A stretch of 64,000 bases of DNA from Daphnia carinata (taxonomy: Eukaryota; Arthropoda; Branchiopoda; Diplostraca; Daphniidae). Each line of letters opens with the position of its first letter. Position 1 is the first letter of the stretch. Position numbers and translations under genes: made by a program. Where the stretch lies: the NCBI RefSeq assembly GCF_022539665.2, contig NC_081339.1:8057367-8121366 (forward strand), written 5' to 3'. Positions 35,794-47,154 of the stretch are shown in pieces. The notes below the pieces were generated by a model. It was not told the DNA's origin. It did not search any database and saw only the letters and a program-made list of their open reading frames with translations.

Positions 35794-38700
35794 ATGCATT
35801 GGCGAATCTTCCTCGCCACTGTTATCTATGTAAATGGAATTCATGCGTCAGGAATCCTCTACCCCAGACCGTCTGAATCAAGGGAAACGCTAACCTTGGA
35901 TGGAATTTGGAAATTTGCGATCGCTAACAGAACAGAACAAGATAAAGGTTTTAAAGAAAAGTGGTATGCAGTCCCTCTTCATCACGTAAGTCTACCAACT
36001 TGTAATGTCAAAATGTTGTTGCCAACAGAAATGATGTTTTTTTCTGCAATTAAATATGACTAGAATGTAGAAGTCATCGACATGCCAGTACCATCAAGTT
36101 ATAATGATGTAACTCAAGATCCAAAAATTAGGGATCATATTGGCTGGGCTTGGTATCAAAGGGAGTTTTTCCTTCCCAAAAGCTGGAAATCACAGCGAGT
36201 CACCATCAGGTTTGGCAGTGTCAATTATTATGCAGTAGTGGTGAGTGTACATCAATCAAGAGATCTCTGACAGCAATTCATTTTTAAACCAATATTGTTT
36301 ATGACAGTGGATCAATGGTGTTGAAGTAACCAATCACTCAGGAGGTTATTTGCCTTTCACGGTCAAAATTACTGACTATTTGAAATTTGGACACTTAAAC
36401 TGGATCACAGTAGCTGTTAACAGTTATTCTAATTAACTTGAATGTGTTAGTATTTGTGAGTATAAATAACTCTGTTTTTTTTAGACACACTCACTCCATG
36501 GACCATCCCTCAGGGTAATTGGCAAAGAGTCAAAGAAAATTTTCAGTTACCGAATGAAATTTAAATGCAGATGTGACTCTGAACAAAATCTTTTATTTTA
36601 TTAGGGAAAATTGTTTACCACAACGACTCTCAACGCTACCCCGCAGGTAACACGTTAACATGCTCATGGTTCGATAAATTTCTAGGTTACTAAACCTTCT
36701 ATGCTCTTTTTTTTTTTTTTTTTCTTTTCTCCAGGCTATTATGAGCAACAATATAACTTTGGTAATGAACATGTCATCATGTCATAGCTGAATTTATATC
36801 GGAATTTTTTATTTTGTTATTTGCACATCAACGAACCAAAGATTTCTTCAATTTTGCGGGCATTCACCGTCCTGTCGTATTATCTGCAACGCCAAAAACT
36901 TATATAGACGATATAACCATCAACACTACAAGTGTGACGGATTCTCTTGGCGTTATATTCTACTCGGTTGAGCTAGGAGGCCCGAAGATTGCCGCTTACT
37001 CAGTCGTTGCAGAAATTTATGATGCACAGCACCGCCTCGTTGGTCAAGCTAAGGGGCTCAAAGGCGAAATCAGCATTAATAATCCAAACTTGTGGTGGCC
37101 CCGAGGAATGAACGAGTCAGTCGGATACCTTTACACGCTCAAGGTTTTGACCCAAAAATACGTGTTTTTCGTTTTTTCTTCTTTACCTAAAGCTGTCCCG
37201 ACATTATTCGGTAACGCCTTTTCTACCCAAAGATTCAGCTATGGAACGATGCCAAAAACGTTGAGGGTGATGTTTACCGACTTCCATTTGGTATTCGTTT
37301 TATCGAATGGAATTCAACCGGTGTTTACATAAATGGAAAAAGCGTCTATTTTAAAGGATTTGGCCGGCACGAAGATGCAATTGTAAATTTTTAGGTCGTT
37401 CGCATTCACAATAGAAGTATTTGTAAATTTTTTATCTTTTTTCAGCTGAGAGGCCGTGGCTTGGACCTGGTCACATTAACCAAGGATTATAATTTGATGC
37501 GATGGATTGAAGCCAATGCATTCCGCACTTCACACTATCCCTACTCAGAAGAACTAATGGATTTGGCCGATCAACAAGGATTTCTAGTTATTGATGAAGT
37601 CCCAGCTGTTGGGCTTGAGTAAGAATAAACATTTACTGGTATCATAAACATTAAAAAAATAATCATTTTTTAAATGATATATAGTAACTTCGATGATGAA
37701 CTTTTGGAAGCCCACATGCAGACCTTGAAGGAACTGGTTCAACGCGACAAAAATCGCCCTGCAGTTGTAGTGTGGTCAATTGGCAACGAACCCCAATCAC
37801 AAAAACAAGTCTCAGCGCACTATTTTGAGTATAATTTCAATCCTTATATTTCGTATTCTGAAAAGGAAACCAGTAGCTTTTTTCTTTTTCTGAACCGTTT
37901 AGTACTATTGTCAAGCTAGTCCATCGACTAGATTCATCGAGGCCTGTGACTTTAGTTCTGAACAAACCAAGTACCCAAGATGTTGCTGTGAGTCGATCTT
38001 CAGATAAGTGTAGTTAGTTGTCGTAGCTCCCTTACGTAGATATGCACATAACTAAGGTCACAGGTGGGTGTTTTCATGTTTAACATGTATTCATGTTTCA
38101 ATCTTTTTTTTCTTCTATCGTGCGTTCTAGGCGTGTCGCTAATTATACCCGTTCATTGGATCTTGCCAGACCTGTGACCATGGTTTTGGCTCAATCCTAC
38201 GCATCTGATTTAGCTGCAAGTTGCCGCTATTGCACAAAAACTAATTCCAAGAACCACGCACTAATTCGTCCATATTTTATTTCCATTTTTTAAAGGCCCA
38301 GTTTCTGGACGTTATTTGCATAAATCGTTATTTCGGTTGGTACTCGGATACCGGCCACAGCGAACTTATAACATACCAGGTATTTTTTGCTTTCTACGAA
38401 AATGAAATAAGGCAAAATAAAAGTAACCGGTACCTAATTTACCTGATAGATGATAAAAGAAGTCACAGCTTGGCATGACAAACATTTAAAACCGGTTTTG
38501 GTAACCGAATATGGCGCTGGAGCTCTTGCCGGTCTACACACAGTAACTGAGTGGGAACGAAGTGGAACTTTAGCTTTGGAAATTAACGTTTTATGCATAT
38601 TTAATTCAGGATCCACCTGTTGTGTGGACGGAAGATTACCAAGTGGTCCTGATGGAGCAGAACTTTAAAGCGTTCGACCAACTGCGTCAAATGGGATTTC

Positions 38701-39315
38701 TAATTGGAGAAATGATTTGGAACTTTGCTGACTTTGCCACACCACAGGGTTAGTGATATTTATTATTATTTAAATTAACAGATATAGTAATCCAGCATCC
38801 GTAAACAAGATAGAAATCCCTGTCCTTTTTGGAACTATTTTACCGTAGTTTATTTCCGAGATTTGTAGCTTGATTAGCAATTGTAGTTTGAATCACAATG
38901 TTTCTTTTTGGGGGGGCTATGCTACTTTTAAACAGGATCCAGTAGGGTGGTGGTCAACCGCAAGGGAATGTTTACCCGTGAAAGGCAACCAAAATCAGCC
39001 GCCAGATATTTGAAACTGCGTTACGTAAATCTTTGATATTTGCATTTTCCGACAGTATTTTTTTGAATTTCAACGTGTTTGTTATCATCACGCCCAGTTC
39101 TATTATGTCCCTTTGGATTTTGCTTTGATTCCTATCTCAATAAATACCGTGAAAGTTAAAACAAACATTCCGTTTGTTTTTCTCAATAAAGAATACCATT
39201 TTTATTTGTAGAATACTTCCGGCCAACTGGATGCATGAAAGGCGTTTTCACTCGTGAAAGACAACCAAAATTCGCTGCCCATTTCCTTCGTCGTCGCTAT
39301 GCACAGCTGACCTAG
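35794..39315 (+). CDS. GUSB: Beta-glucuronidase (lysosomal, GH2) with duplicated exons
   Basis: Lysosomal glycosidase that removes terminal beta-D-glucuronate from glycosaminoglycans. Exons: 35794-35985, 36064-36240, 36308-36422, 36485-36514, 36605-36646, 36735-36761, 36842-37143, 37233-37382, 37446-37618, 37685-37828, then 37903-37987 or 38131-38215, then 38296-38379, 38450-38542, 38610-38748, and a last exon 38936-39036 or 39212-39315. Phases agree throughout. Start [19 protein letters not shown] is a signal peptide. GH2 motifs: [20 protein letters not shown] with the acid/base Glu, [12 protein letters not shown] with the nucleophile Glu, [10 protein letters not shown], and [12 protein letters not shown]. 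Two exons occur twice with matching length and phase (85/85 bp, and 101/104 bp terminal exons). The second internal copy ends in a GC donor (GCAAGT). This suggests mutually exclusive and alternative-terminal splicing. Confidence 0.92.
39139..39190 (+). terminator. Poly(A) signals after the first beta-glucuronidase terminal exon
   Basis: AATAAA at 39139-39144 and again at 39185-39190, about 100-150 nt after the TGA at 39034-39036 and before the second terminal exon at 39212. They would end a transcript that uses the first terminal exon. Confidence 0.55.
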
Positions 39316-40933
39316 CGAGGAAAACAAAGGAACTAAACGCCGCTTTTGTTCTTCAATCCGGAAAATCACTAGGAATTATCCCGTAAAACACCCATCGTTC
39401 ATTGTCGGTGTAATAGGATATCGAACTTGGGCATTTAAAAATTTTTCTCATCAAAGTGGAAAAGCTTAGTGTATGGCAAGGGCACAAGAGTAGACTATTG
39501 AAATCAAGCCGAAAAGCAACGTAGTTGAGTATAGTTGTCTAAAAAAAAAGGATAAAAATGCGTAAAACATCTTACCCGATTTCTGAAACACCTTTGTTTT
39601 ATGGTGTTGAATGAGAAACGATATAGAGTTACGGCGTTAGAGCGTACCTAACAAGGATACGATAGTTGTCTGTTAGACACTACATCTTTACGTATTGGAT
39701 TACGTTTCTAGAAATGAATAGCATTGCGGAAAAGCCAGCTAAAAATCGACTTCCTTCGGTTACATATCCGATGTTCAACATGCACAATGGAGAACGGCTA
39801 CAAAAAGCGCCTTCTACTTCGAACGCACTCGCGAAACACTATGGTAAATAGAACCATTTCGCAAGAATCCGAAATGAGGGAATACATAGTAAATCGACTA
39901 TGAAAACTACTTAGTAAGTTTGAAAAGGAAAAAAATGAATTACTATCGTTTTTTAGTTAAATTAATTGCACGCTACGAGTACACGATACGTTGAGGTATC
40001 CCTTGAACATAAACATTTTACTCGCCACACCTAGTGGCCATGACAGTCAACATAAAAGGATAACAGCACACCTCCTAGTCTTCGCACTTTTTCAATTCTC
40101 GTTCTCCGTTCAATGTCGAACGTGGGGTCAAACGGTATAATGCCATCTGACAACATGGAAACAAAAATGGCATTTCATTACGTGAATTGTGGATCTTACT
40201 TCTTTGCCAGTGATTCTTCTGCTGTCTTATCATTAACAGGTATATATTACAGGAGATAAGGAACGCAGTTTTAGACGACATGTAACAAAACACGCAGTTC
40301 TTTGCGCTTTAAAAAAAGATGCAGAGGAAAAGTGCTGAGCTTTCAAAAATTTTATTCGTTTTTGCAAATTAGTTTCCAATCGAAGTGATACCAGATTGCA
40401 CAGGCCACCACCGAGCTTCAGTGTTTTAGAAAGAATATGTAGTGGGATTTTAAATACTAGCAGACAAGAACTGATTTTCGATTCCATCACACCATCCACG
40501 ACCTCGGGCTGTTATTCCTCTCGATTTTGGCAAACTAACTTAAGGGCTACAACAACCAATGACAGCAAACTGACGCTTCACTAAGGCGGGGCTTACGCAG
40601 ACAGACAGATAAGACTAAAACAGAAAAACCGCGAGGGAAAGGAGTGGGAGCATTGGAAACGTTTGCGTTTTTTTTTAAGTCAGTGAAGCTTCCCAGTGTC
40701 TTCTCTAAATTCACAAAGCCGCCACACACGAGAGTTACAAGGTTTTAAAATAGTGAAAATAACCAAAGCAACTGTTTGGTAGTTTTAAGATACAATGAAT
40801 TGCAATCAAGGTCATGCAATGTGAACTTGAAGCATGAAAGGTGACTTTCAGCTGTTGTGATCTCGTGTTGTTTTTATAATCAAGCATTCAAGTGTTTGAG
40901 GCTAGTCAAGAAAAGTAAACATCTTTTTCATAA
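39316..40933. other. Intergenic spacer
   Basis: 1.6 kb between beta-glucuronidase and CYP314A1. Includes beta-glucuronidase 3' UTR and the cytochrome P450 promoter. Short frames (e.g. 39666-39851) show nothing recognisable. Confidence 0.5.
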
Positions 40934-43168
40934 ATGGGCCGCTGTCTCCGCTCCCCAATTCCATGGAATAGTTTATTCGGAAGACGCTGCTATTCAAAGC
41001 TTCTCCCTTTCCATTCTATTCCTTCCCCCAAAGGACTCCCATTGGTAATTTGTCTTTTCCTTTTGTCCATTGTTTTTTCATGGAGCAGTACCCAAAACCA
41101 CATTTGCATCTACGCATAGGTAGGCACATTATGGGATGTGATCCGTGCCGGTGGTGTATCACAGATTCATCTCTACATTAATGAAAGACATCGCCAATTA
41201 GGGCCGATTTTCAGGGAAAAGTTAGGCCACGTTGAAGCTGTCTGGCTAGCCGATCCCGCGCTTTACCAACAGGTCTTCCAAGCTGAAGGGGCATATCCTC
41301 GACCTATGCTTCCCGAACCATGGACCATCTTCAACAAAAGACATTCTTATAAAAGAGGCCTCTTTTTTATGTAGGTACTATTATTAATGCACCATAGCTC
41401 ACTAAATATCCCATTACAGTTATGATCAATAGGGATTCCATATGCATGAAATAGCTTTGTCCCTGCGCGATTTCCAAATCTTACAAATACGATACCGGGT
41501 GTCCCAAAAACCTTTCTTTCGTTATGATTGGTAAAGAATCAGGGCGAGGTTGCAGGTCAAACCGTTCGTGCAGCCAATTTAGCATGCTATGACAGCGTCC
41601 GCCTGAGTAAGTGTAACGTCTCGAACCATGAAGTATGACTAAAGGATCGCTGACGAAAAGGTCCGAAAGTTAAGAAAAGCTCTGGTTTTTACAGAGGGGA
41701 TGAGGGTTGCCCTTAAACAAAGGCCCAGATGAGAGGTTTAAGGATAAAATGGTATTTTTATTAATGAATATTAAATCTTTTTGTGATTTTAAAGGCAAGG
41801 AGAAGAATGGTTACACTACAGGAAGATTTTAAGTCCACTTCTACTAAAAATGGCTACGCTCCATCGTCATTTGGATACTTTTTACGACGTGGCTGACCGA
41901 TTACTCGATCAGTGGAGCCAAAAGGAAAACGGTACACTTGATAACCTCGAACGTGACCTGTATTGTTACTTCGTGCAGGTATGAAAACGATTTCCACTTT
42001 TACTCTTAACAAATAATGAATTCAAAATTTTACTGTGGACGAAATAATTCAGGGTTTAATGTGTGCCACTTTCGGTCGTACCGTTGGATTGGATCAAGAA
42101 ATGGTTCAAAGTCATGTTCCAGAAATGGCCCACCATTTACAGCGTTTGTTCGAGAGTAGTGCTCGCCTAACGCTCCTTCCTCCCTCTTTGGCTGCTAAAT
42201 TAAATCTTGACGCGTGGCAATGCTTTGAGCAATCCGCGCTAAAGGCCTTAGAAATAGCTGACCGACTAACGCAGTCATGTCTGGAGAAATTTCCATCCGA
42301 TAACGACGATAGCGAAGAAGTTAATGGTTGTATTGTTTCATGCCTGAGGCAGCAAACAGTGAGTCAAGTTGACATTCAACGCATTGTAACTGATTTGTTC
42401 TTGGCAGCAGCTGATACGGTAATGCGTATGATTTAAAAAATTTTTGCTTTAACTAACATTGTTGATTCGTTTTCATAGACATCACATACGACACAGTGGG
42501 TTCTTTACTTACTGGCTCAACATCCAGAGGTGCAAGAAAAAGCTTTCAAGGAAATAGCATCGATTCAGCCGACCGAGGGAAGATTAGGCAGCGAATGGCA
42601 ACATATCCCTACGATAAAAGGTTCTGTTAAAGAAGCTTTACGCCTCTATCCAGTGGCTACGTTTCTCACTCGTTTGTTACCGGAATGCAGTGTCATCGGA
42701 GATTACGACATCCCACCAGAGGTTGAAATCACATTTATTTTATGTCTTGGTAACCCGCTGGATTGATCTGATTTTTTAATAATAGACTTTAGTGCTCATG
42801 TCAATCTTCACGAGTGGTCGAAATGATCGTTATTTTTATAATGCGGAACAGTTTTTACCAGAACGATGGAATCGCCAGGCGTCGTCAAACGATAATATGG
42901 TGATGAACCATTTTGCTTCATTACCATTTGGCCATGGCAGAAGATCTTGCATAGGCCGCCGTTTGGCCGAGGCTCAGATTTACATTTTACTTTTTAGAGT
43001 ACGTTCTAAGATATTAACTGTGAAATGTGATGCCTTATACTTACCTGTATTTCGTTTCAGGCGCTACCAAGATTTACATTACAAACGGTGAATCATGTAA
43101 AAATGGTTATGCGACTTTTGGGCACAGTCGATCAACCAGTTCGACTGCGTTTACGACCTCGCTCTTAA
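40934..43168 (+). CDS. shd: Ecdysone 20-monooxygenase CYP314A1 (shade)
   Basis: Mitochondrial-clan cytochrome P450 that converts ecdysone to the active moulting hormone 20-hydroxyecdysone in peripheral tissue. Seven exons: 40934-41044, 41120-41370, 41795-41978, 42053-42418, 42479-42721, 42786-42998 and 43061-43168, giving 491 aa. The N-terminus MGRCLRSPIPWNSLFGRRCY looks like a mitochondrial presequence and runs into the proline-rich hinge PSPKGLPLVGTLW. HLYINERHRQLGPIFREKLG and LPEPWTIFNKRHSYKRGLFF resemble Drosophila shade. The I-helix AAADTTS is split by an intron, KEALR is the ExxR helix, and the haem loop FGHGRRSCIG has its Cys. The donor of exon 5 is weak (GTTGAA) but required by frame. 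I chose the ATG at 40934 because the frame upstream lacks a better one. Confidence 0.92.
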
Positions 43169-43185
43169 CTTTTTCACCATTTTAA

Positions 43186-43199
43186 AATAAATCAATAAA
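43186..43199 (+). terminator. Tandem poly(A) signals of CYP314A1
   Basis: Two overlapping-range AATAAA hexamers, 43186-43191 and 43194-43199, 18-30 nt after the stop codon, so the 3' UTR is probably very short. Confidence 0.65.
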
Positions 43200-44062
43200 C
43201 TACAATGCTTACCCATCGCTCAATCTTAATTTTCCTATTATGGTATGATAAAATCTACTCGGTTGCATAGTTTTTCAATTGTGAAAAACTGAAACAGGAG
43301 AATAATGGATGTTGTCGTTCCTTAATTTCTTTTCCGACTGTATAGTCCTAAAAGTCTATTTACGTTCGAAGATCAAAAGACCTTGATATAAAAAGAATAC
43401 AGTAGACTTCAGGACATGAAACCGTTGCCCCTCACTGATGTTTGCTGAATTCAAATTACTCGTGTGCTGAGCGTATGATTTTTCAGTGTCAATTTGTACC
43501 ATATTTTTTTTTATGCAGTGGGTGGTCAGTGCCTGCGTTAACCAATTAGACACTGACGTTGTGTACAAATGATAACATAGGGTATAACTAAAGGCTTCTA
43601 CCCCACGAAATCTTTTCATGTGGGAAAAAACTGATGATTTAAAAATCATTAGATAATGTAAGAGGCTGATGTAGTGCGTCTAATCAGCACCTTAACGACG
43701 CCAATGGAAGCTAAACGAAATTCGATGGCAAGTGTATAATATTTTGATAAGCGTTAATATATATGATAAAACGGAAACCTTTAATGAAATTACGTAGAAT
43801 CTCACATATTGCAACACCGCTGTCATTTTCCCTCATTTGTTATTTGAATTTCCCGCTTGACTCTGGGAGTCAGCCTACTATCCAAATGAAATATTTCCTT
43901 AATTTATTTACATTTAAACTAAAATAATTTTATTACACGAAATATTAACTAAAAAATCTATAAACAATTTTACATACACTTAGACTTTTCTCATTTTTAT
44001 GTTAGTAAATAAATTTTAACGTTTGCAGCGCATTATTCAGAAACACTTATACTGACTACGTA
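43200..44062. other. Intergenic spacer
   Basis: AT-rich spacer upstream of RpL13A. A minus-strand frame (43356-43649) has no domain. No supported feature. Confidence 0.5.
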
Positions 44063-44085
44063 GTCTCTACTTCCTTTTCCCAGAG
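44063..44085 (+). promoter_or_regulatory. Putative TOP element at the RpL13A start site
   Basis: A pyrimidine run (CTCTACTTCCTTTTCCC) about 45-65 nt upstream of the ATG. Ribosomal protein mRNAs usually begin with C followed by such a tract, which ties their translation to TOR signalling. The exact start site is not shown by sequence. Confidence 0.45.
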
Positions 44086-44129
44086 TCCACTTCCATCAAC
44101 CCATTTCTTGGTCTTCTACTCTAGCCATC

Positions 44130-45420
44130 ATGCCGGGCTTCACGAACAAGGTTTTTCTTTTAACTAATTCGTCTTGTCATTGTTTCTCGTTCGAGCATTG
44201 TGTTCTTTTAGTCTAAAAAGTATTGCGGCTTGATCTCAAGTTATGCCACCGTTACTAGAGAACTGAGACATTTTTCTTACTATTGTTAACAAGCAACCAT
44301 GGCGTCCATTTTACACGTGTCAGATATACAAATATAAACTTTCGCTACATAGTAGTTGCTGGATTATTAGTGAATTTTTAGACTCCTGCTAATCAGATCA
44401 TTTTTATTGTTTCTTATTGCAACAGCCGATTATCATCGATGCCCGAGAGCATCTTATGGGACGATTGGCAACCATTTGTGCCAAGGCAGCCCTCAATGGA
44501 CACAAAGTCCGCGTGCTTAGGGCTGAGCAAATGGAAATCTCTGGTACCTTTTTCAGGTAAAAAAAAAACTATATTTTTAAACCTAAATAATATTCTTTAA
44601 AGGATGAAATTTAACACCAAACTATGTGAAACTGGTGATCATACATAACATGCACTACCAACTGAGGCCGACACTTAATTGCATACACTTCAAGTATCTT
44701 CAGAACCTATTAATCTCCTATTCTTCATAGGAACAAGCTGAAGTTTCTCCGTTTTCTTCGTAAGAGGTGTAATGTCAACCCTGCCAGAGGCCCATTCCAC
44801 CACCGTGCTCCCTCCAAGATTTTCAAGCGCTCAGTTCGTGGAATGTTGCCCTACAAAACCTTCAGGGGACGTGAAGCTTTGAAGAGAGTGCGTGCTTTTG
44901 AAGGTGTACCTCCTCGTTACCAACGTGTCAAGAAGCAGGTTGCTCCTCATGCTTTGAGGGTTATTTGCCTGGCCCCTGGCCGCAAGGTAAGCTTATAAAG
45001 TTATTATATTTGTCTGTGTATTAATCACACATTTTGGTATAGTACTGTCGTCTTGGCCGCCTGTCCCATGAGGTTGGTTGGAAGTACCAGGATGTTATTG
45101 CCACTCTTGAAGCCAAGCGCAAGATCAAGGCATCCATTGCTTATGGCAAGAAGAAGGTTGAACAGGTAAATATGAACCTAATTTTAATGCAATTAATTTT
45201 ACTATTGTGATGAAATTTACCCACCTTTTAAGTGAAAACGTGATCTATTCAAACATGCACTTCCAACTGACTCTTCATTTTTCTTTATCAAAATTTAATT
45301 TACTCTGTATCTCACTAAAATAACTTCATATTACAGAGAACCAAGGGATTGGCCAAGAAAGCAGTGTACCCGCGAATTGAGCGACACCAGAAACTGATTC
45401 AATCTATGGGACACAAATGA
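44130..45420 (+). CDS. RpL13A: 60S ribosomal protein L13A (uL13)
   Basis: Large-subunit ribosomal protein. Five exons, 44130-44150, 44426-44556, 44731-44986, 45043-45165 and 45337-45420, encode 204 aa, the usual length. Begins MPGFTNK. Recognisable blocks: [84 protein letters not shown]. The first coding exon holds only seven codons, typical for ribosomal protein genes. Introns two and four each contain a box C/D snoRNA-like sequence, so the gene serves as a snoRNA host as in vertebrates. Confidence 0.97.
44600..44668 (+). ncRNA. Box C/D snoRNA, U33 (SNORD33)-like, in RpL13A intron 2
   Basis: C box GGATGAAA (one base off consensus) at 44602 and D box CTGA at 44662-44665, 64 nt apart, with a C'-like GGTGATC in the middle. 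The guide directly upstream of the D box reads ACATGCACTACCAA, nearly identical to the guide I remember from human U33, which also lives in an RPL13A intron and directs 2'-O-methylation of 18S rRNA at U1326. The fifth base before the D box is A, as needed to pair with a U target. Confidence 0.7.
45205..45272 (+). ncRNA. Box C/D snoRNA paralogue of the U33-like RNA, in RpL13A intron 4
   Basis: Perfect C box GTGATGA at 45207-45213, C'-like CGTGATC, and D box CTGA at 45267-45270, the same 64-nt spacing as the copy in intron 2. The guide is ACATGCACTTCCAA, one base different at the fifth position before the D box. It is clearly a duplicate; its target may have changed or tolerate the mismatch. 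Confidence 0.65.
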
Positions 45421-45994
45421 ATGTTCTGATTCCGTGGATTGATCAATACACAATTTGCGATCCGCACTTGTATATATTGTTTTGATGTTTAGCTGAACTG
45501 AGCGTTCTCTGTGATCTTATGTTTCAAAACAAAGTTCGTTTGTGGGCAACTTTCCACCCCGATGTCGTTAGTCATATTAAATTTTTCCCAGATTTTGCAA
45601 TGAATTCAGTAATACGGAAATATCGGTAGCGTCATACCGCCAATTTTTATTGGATTATGCGATTGTAGCATGGTAAGAATGGAATCAATGTCGAAAAAGG
45701 GCATCTGGTGGAGATCATGTGAATGCCAGGCACGTCGACTGCTAGATCGGAGTCGAGAGGGCTTTGGGTTAATTTCTCACGTTCGGATCCCGTGAGAATT
45801 GAGGAGTACAGTTTCTCATTTAAAATGAGCTAATAGTGTGATCTCTAGTTTAATTCCAGAACTTATCCTAATAACATTGGGTTTGTTCTGGTCCTTAGCT
45901 AAAGTGCGTTGTAGGAGTGAGTAAGCAATCTCTGGTTTGCTGTGGCAGGGTTTAGGGTTTTGCTGTGCTTTGTAAAGTATATTCTTTATTTATA
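45421..45994. other. Intergenic spacer
   Basis: Holds the RpL13A 3' UTR and the start region of the MPV17L2-like gene. No other feature supported. Confidence 0.5.
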
Positions 45995-47154
45995 ATGTTT
46001 ACTCGGTATCACAAGTTGAAAGATTTGCTTTTCGGCCGGTACCTGTGGGCTACCAATACTGTTAGTTGTGGAATTCTTCTAACTGCTGGAGATATCATAC
46101 AACAAAGGATTGAACTATTCACCAACTCTAGTCAAACCAATGATTCTATCGATGTTGATAGAATAGGTAAATTACAGTTTACAATAAGAATTTGGTTATT
46201 TGTCAAAAGTTGACGTGTTTTGCATGATAATATAATTGCAGAATTTCTGGGATCTTGCATGTTCTTGATTTCATTTTAGTTTTTGTAGCCTGAAAAACAC
46301 CCTTTAGCTATTATTTCTAAGATTGGAAGAATGCTACAAAACAGTAAAAATTTCTATTGAAAGGTTCTTGGATGATATTACGTAAGAGCTATTAAATTTG
46401 TGCTTTTTTAGGATTAACATTTTCTTTGCTAAAATGTAGCCCTGCAGTGATCTAACGCTAGATGGCGTTAATTTCCATTTGTAGGACGAAATTGGATGCA
46501 GTCAAAGGCGAAGATTTAAAAATTCATTGGTTCTGCTGCAATATTTCTTCAGGTCGAATGGGAACGGTTGGTCTGGTTCAAGGACTACCAAATCATCTTT
46601 GGTATACGTGGCTGGATCGAATTCTCCCAGGAAGAACTCTAACAACTGTTGGTAAAAAAATTGTGGCAGATCAATTGATTTGCTCTCCCATCTCATCGGC
46701 ATCGTTCTTCGTTGGTGCCGGGATGTTAGAAGGCTGTTCAGTATTGGAAGGCTGGGAAGAGTACAAATCAAAGTTCCTTTTTGTATATTTAGTAAGTATA
46801 CGTGTTCGACGTTTCAAAGACTTATCACATAACTATTTTCATTGTATTTCCAAACTACGTCCATCGTCACAGACAGACTGTATCGTCTGGCCGCCTAGCC
46901 AATTGATCAACTTTTTACTAGTTCCGGCTGTCTATCGAGTTCTCTATGTCAACGTTTTTACCGTAGCTTGGAATGTGTTCCTTTCCTACGCGAAACATTT
47001 TGTGAGCTACACTTACCACCCCGCCTTTTTTTTATTAACAAAGACACGTAACCGGCTTCTTACATTTAAAAAATAGGACCGATTGAAACTTAACGAAAAA
47101 GTTGATCTTTATCCTACCAGCCACCACAAGCGGAAGGAAAACGTAGAAAAATGA
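45995..47154 (+). CDS. Mpv17l2: MPV17-like protein 2 (Mpv17/PMP22 family)
   Basis: Small inner mitochondrial membrane protein; human MPV17L2 supports mitoribosome assembly. Four exons, 45995-46166, 46553-46791, 46873-47001 and 47077-47154, give 205 aa with consistent phase. Start MFTRYHKLKDLLFGRYLWAT was chosen as the only ATG in frame. Family marks: NTVSCGILLTAGDIIQQR, GLPNHLWYTWLDRILPGR, ADQLICSPIS, and the signature WPPSQLINFLLVPAVYRVLY, followed by WNVFLSYAKHF, with four hydrophobic helices. The WPxxQxxNF core is shared by all Mpv17 family members; the closeness to MPV17L2 rests on the middle and C-terminal parts. Confidence 0.88.

Noticed and set aside
36814-37332. One long ORF covering two beta-glucuronidase exons
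   Set aside because: The stretch 37144-37232 between them is an intron; the conserved frame resumes at 37233 after an AG acceptor.
46462-47076. Single 204-codon plus-strand ORF through the MPV17L2 region
   Set aside because: It reads through two introns; family similarity and splice phases require exons 46553-46791, 46873-47001 and 47077-47154.
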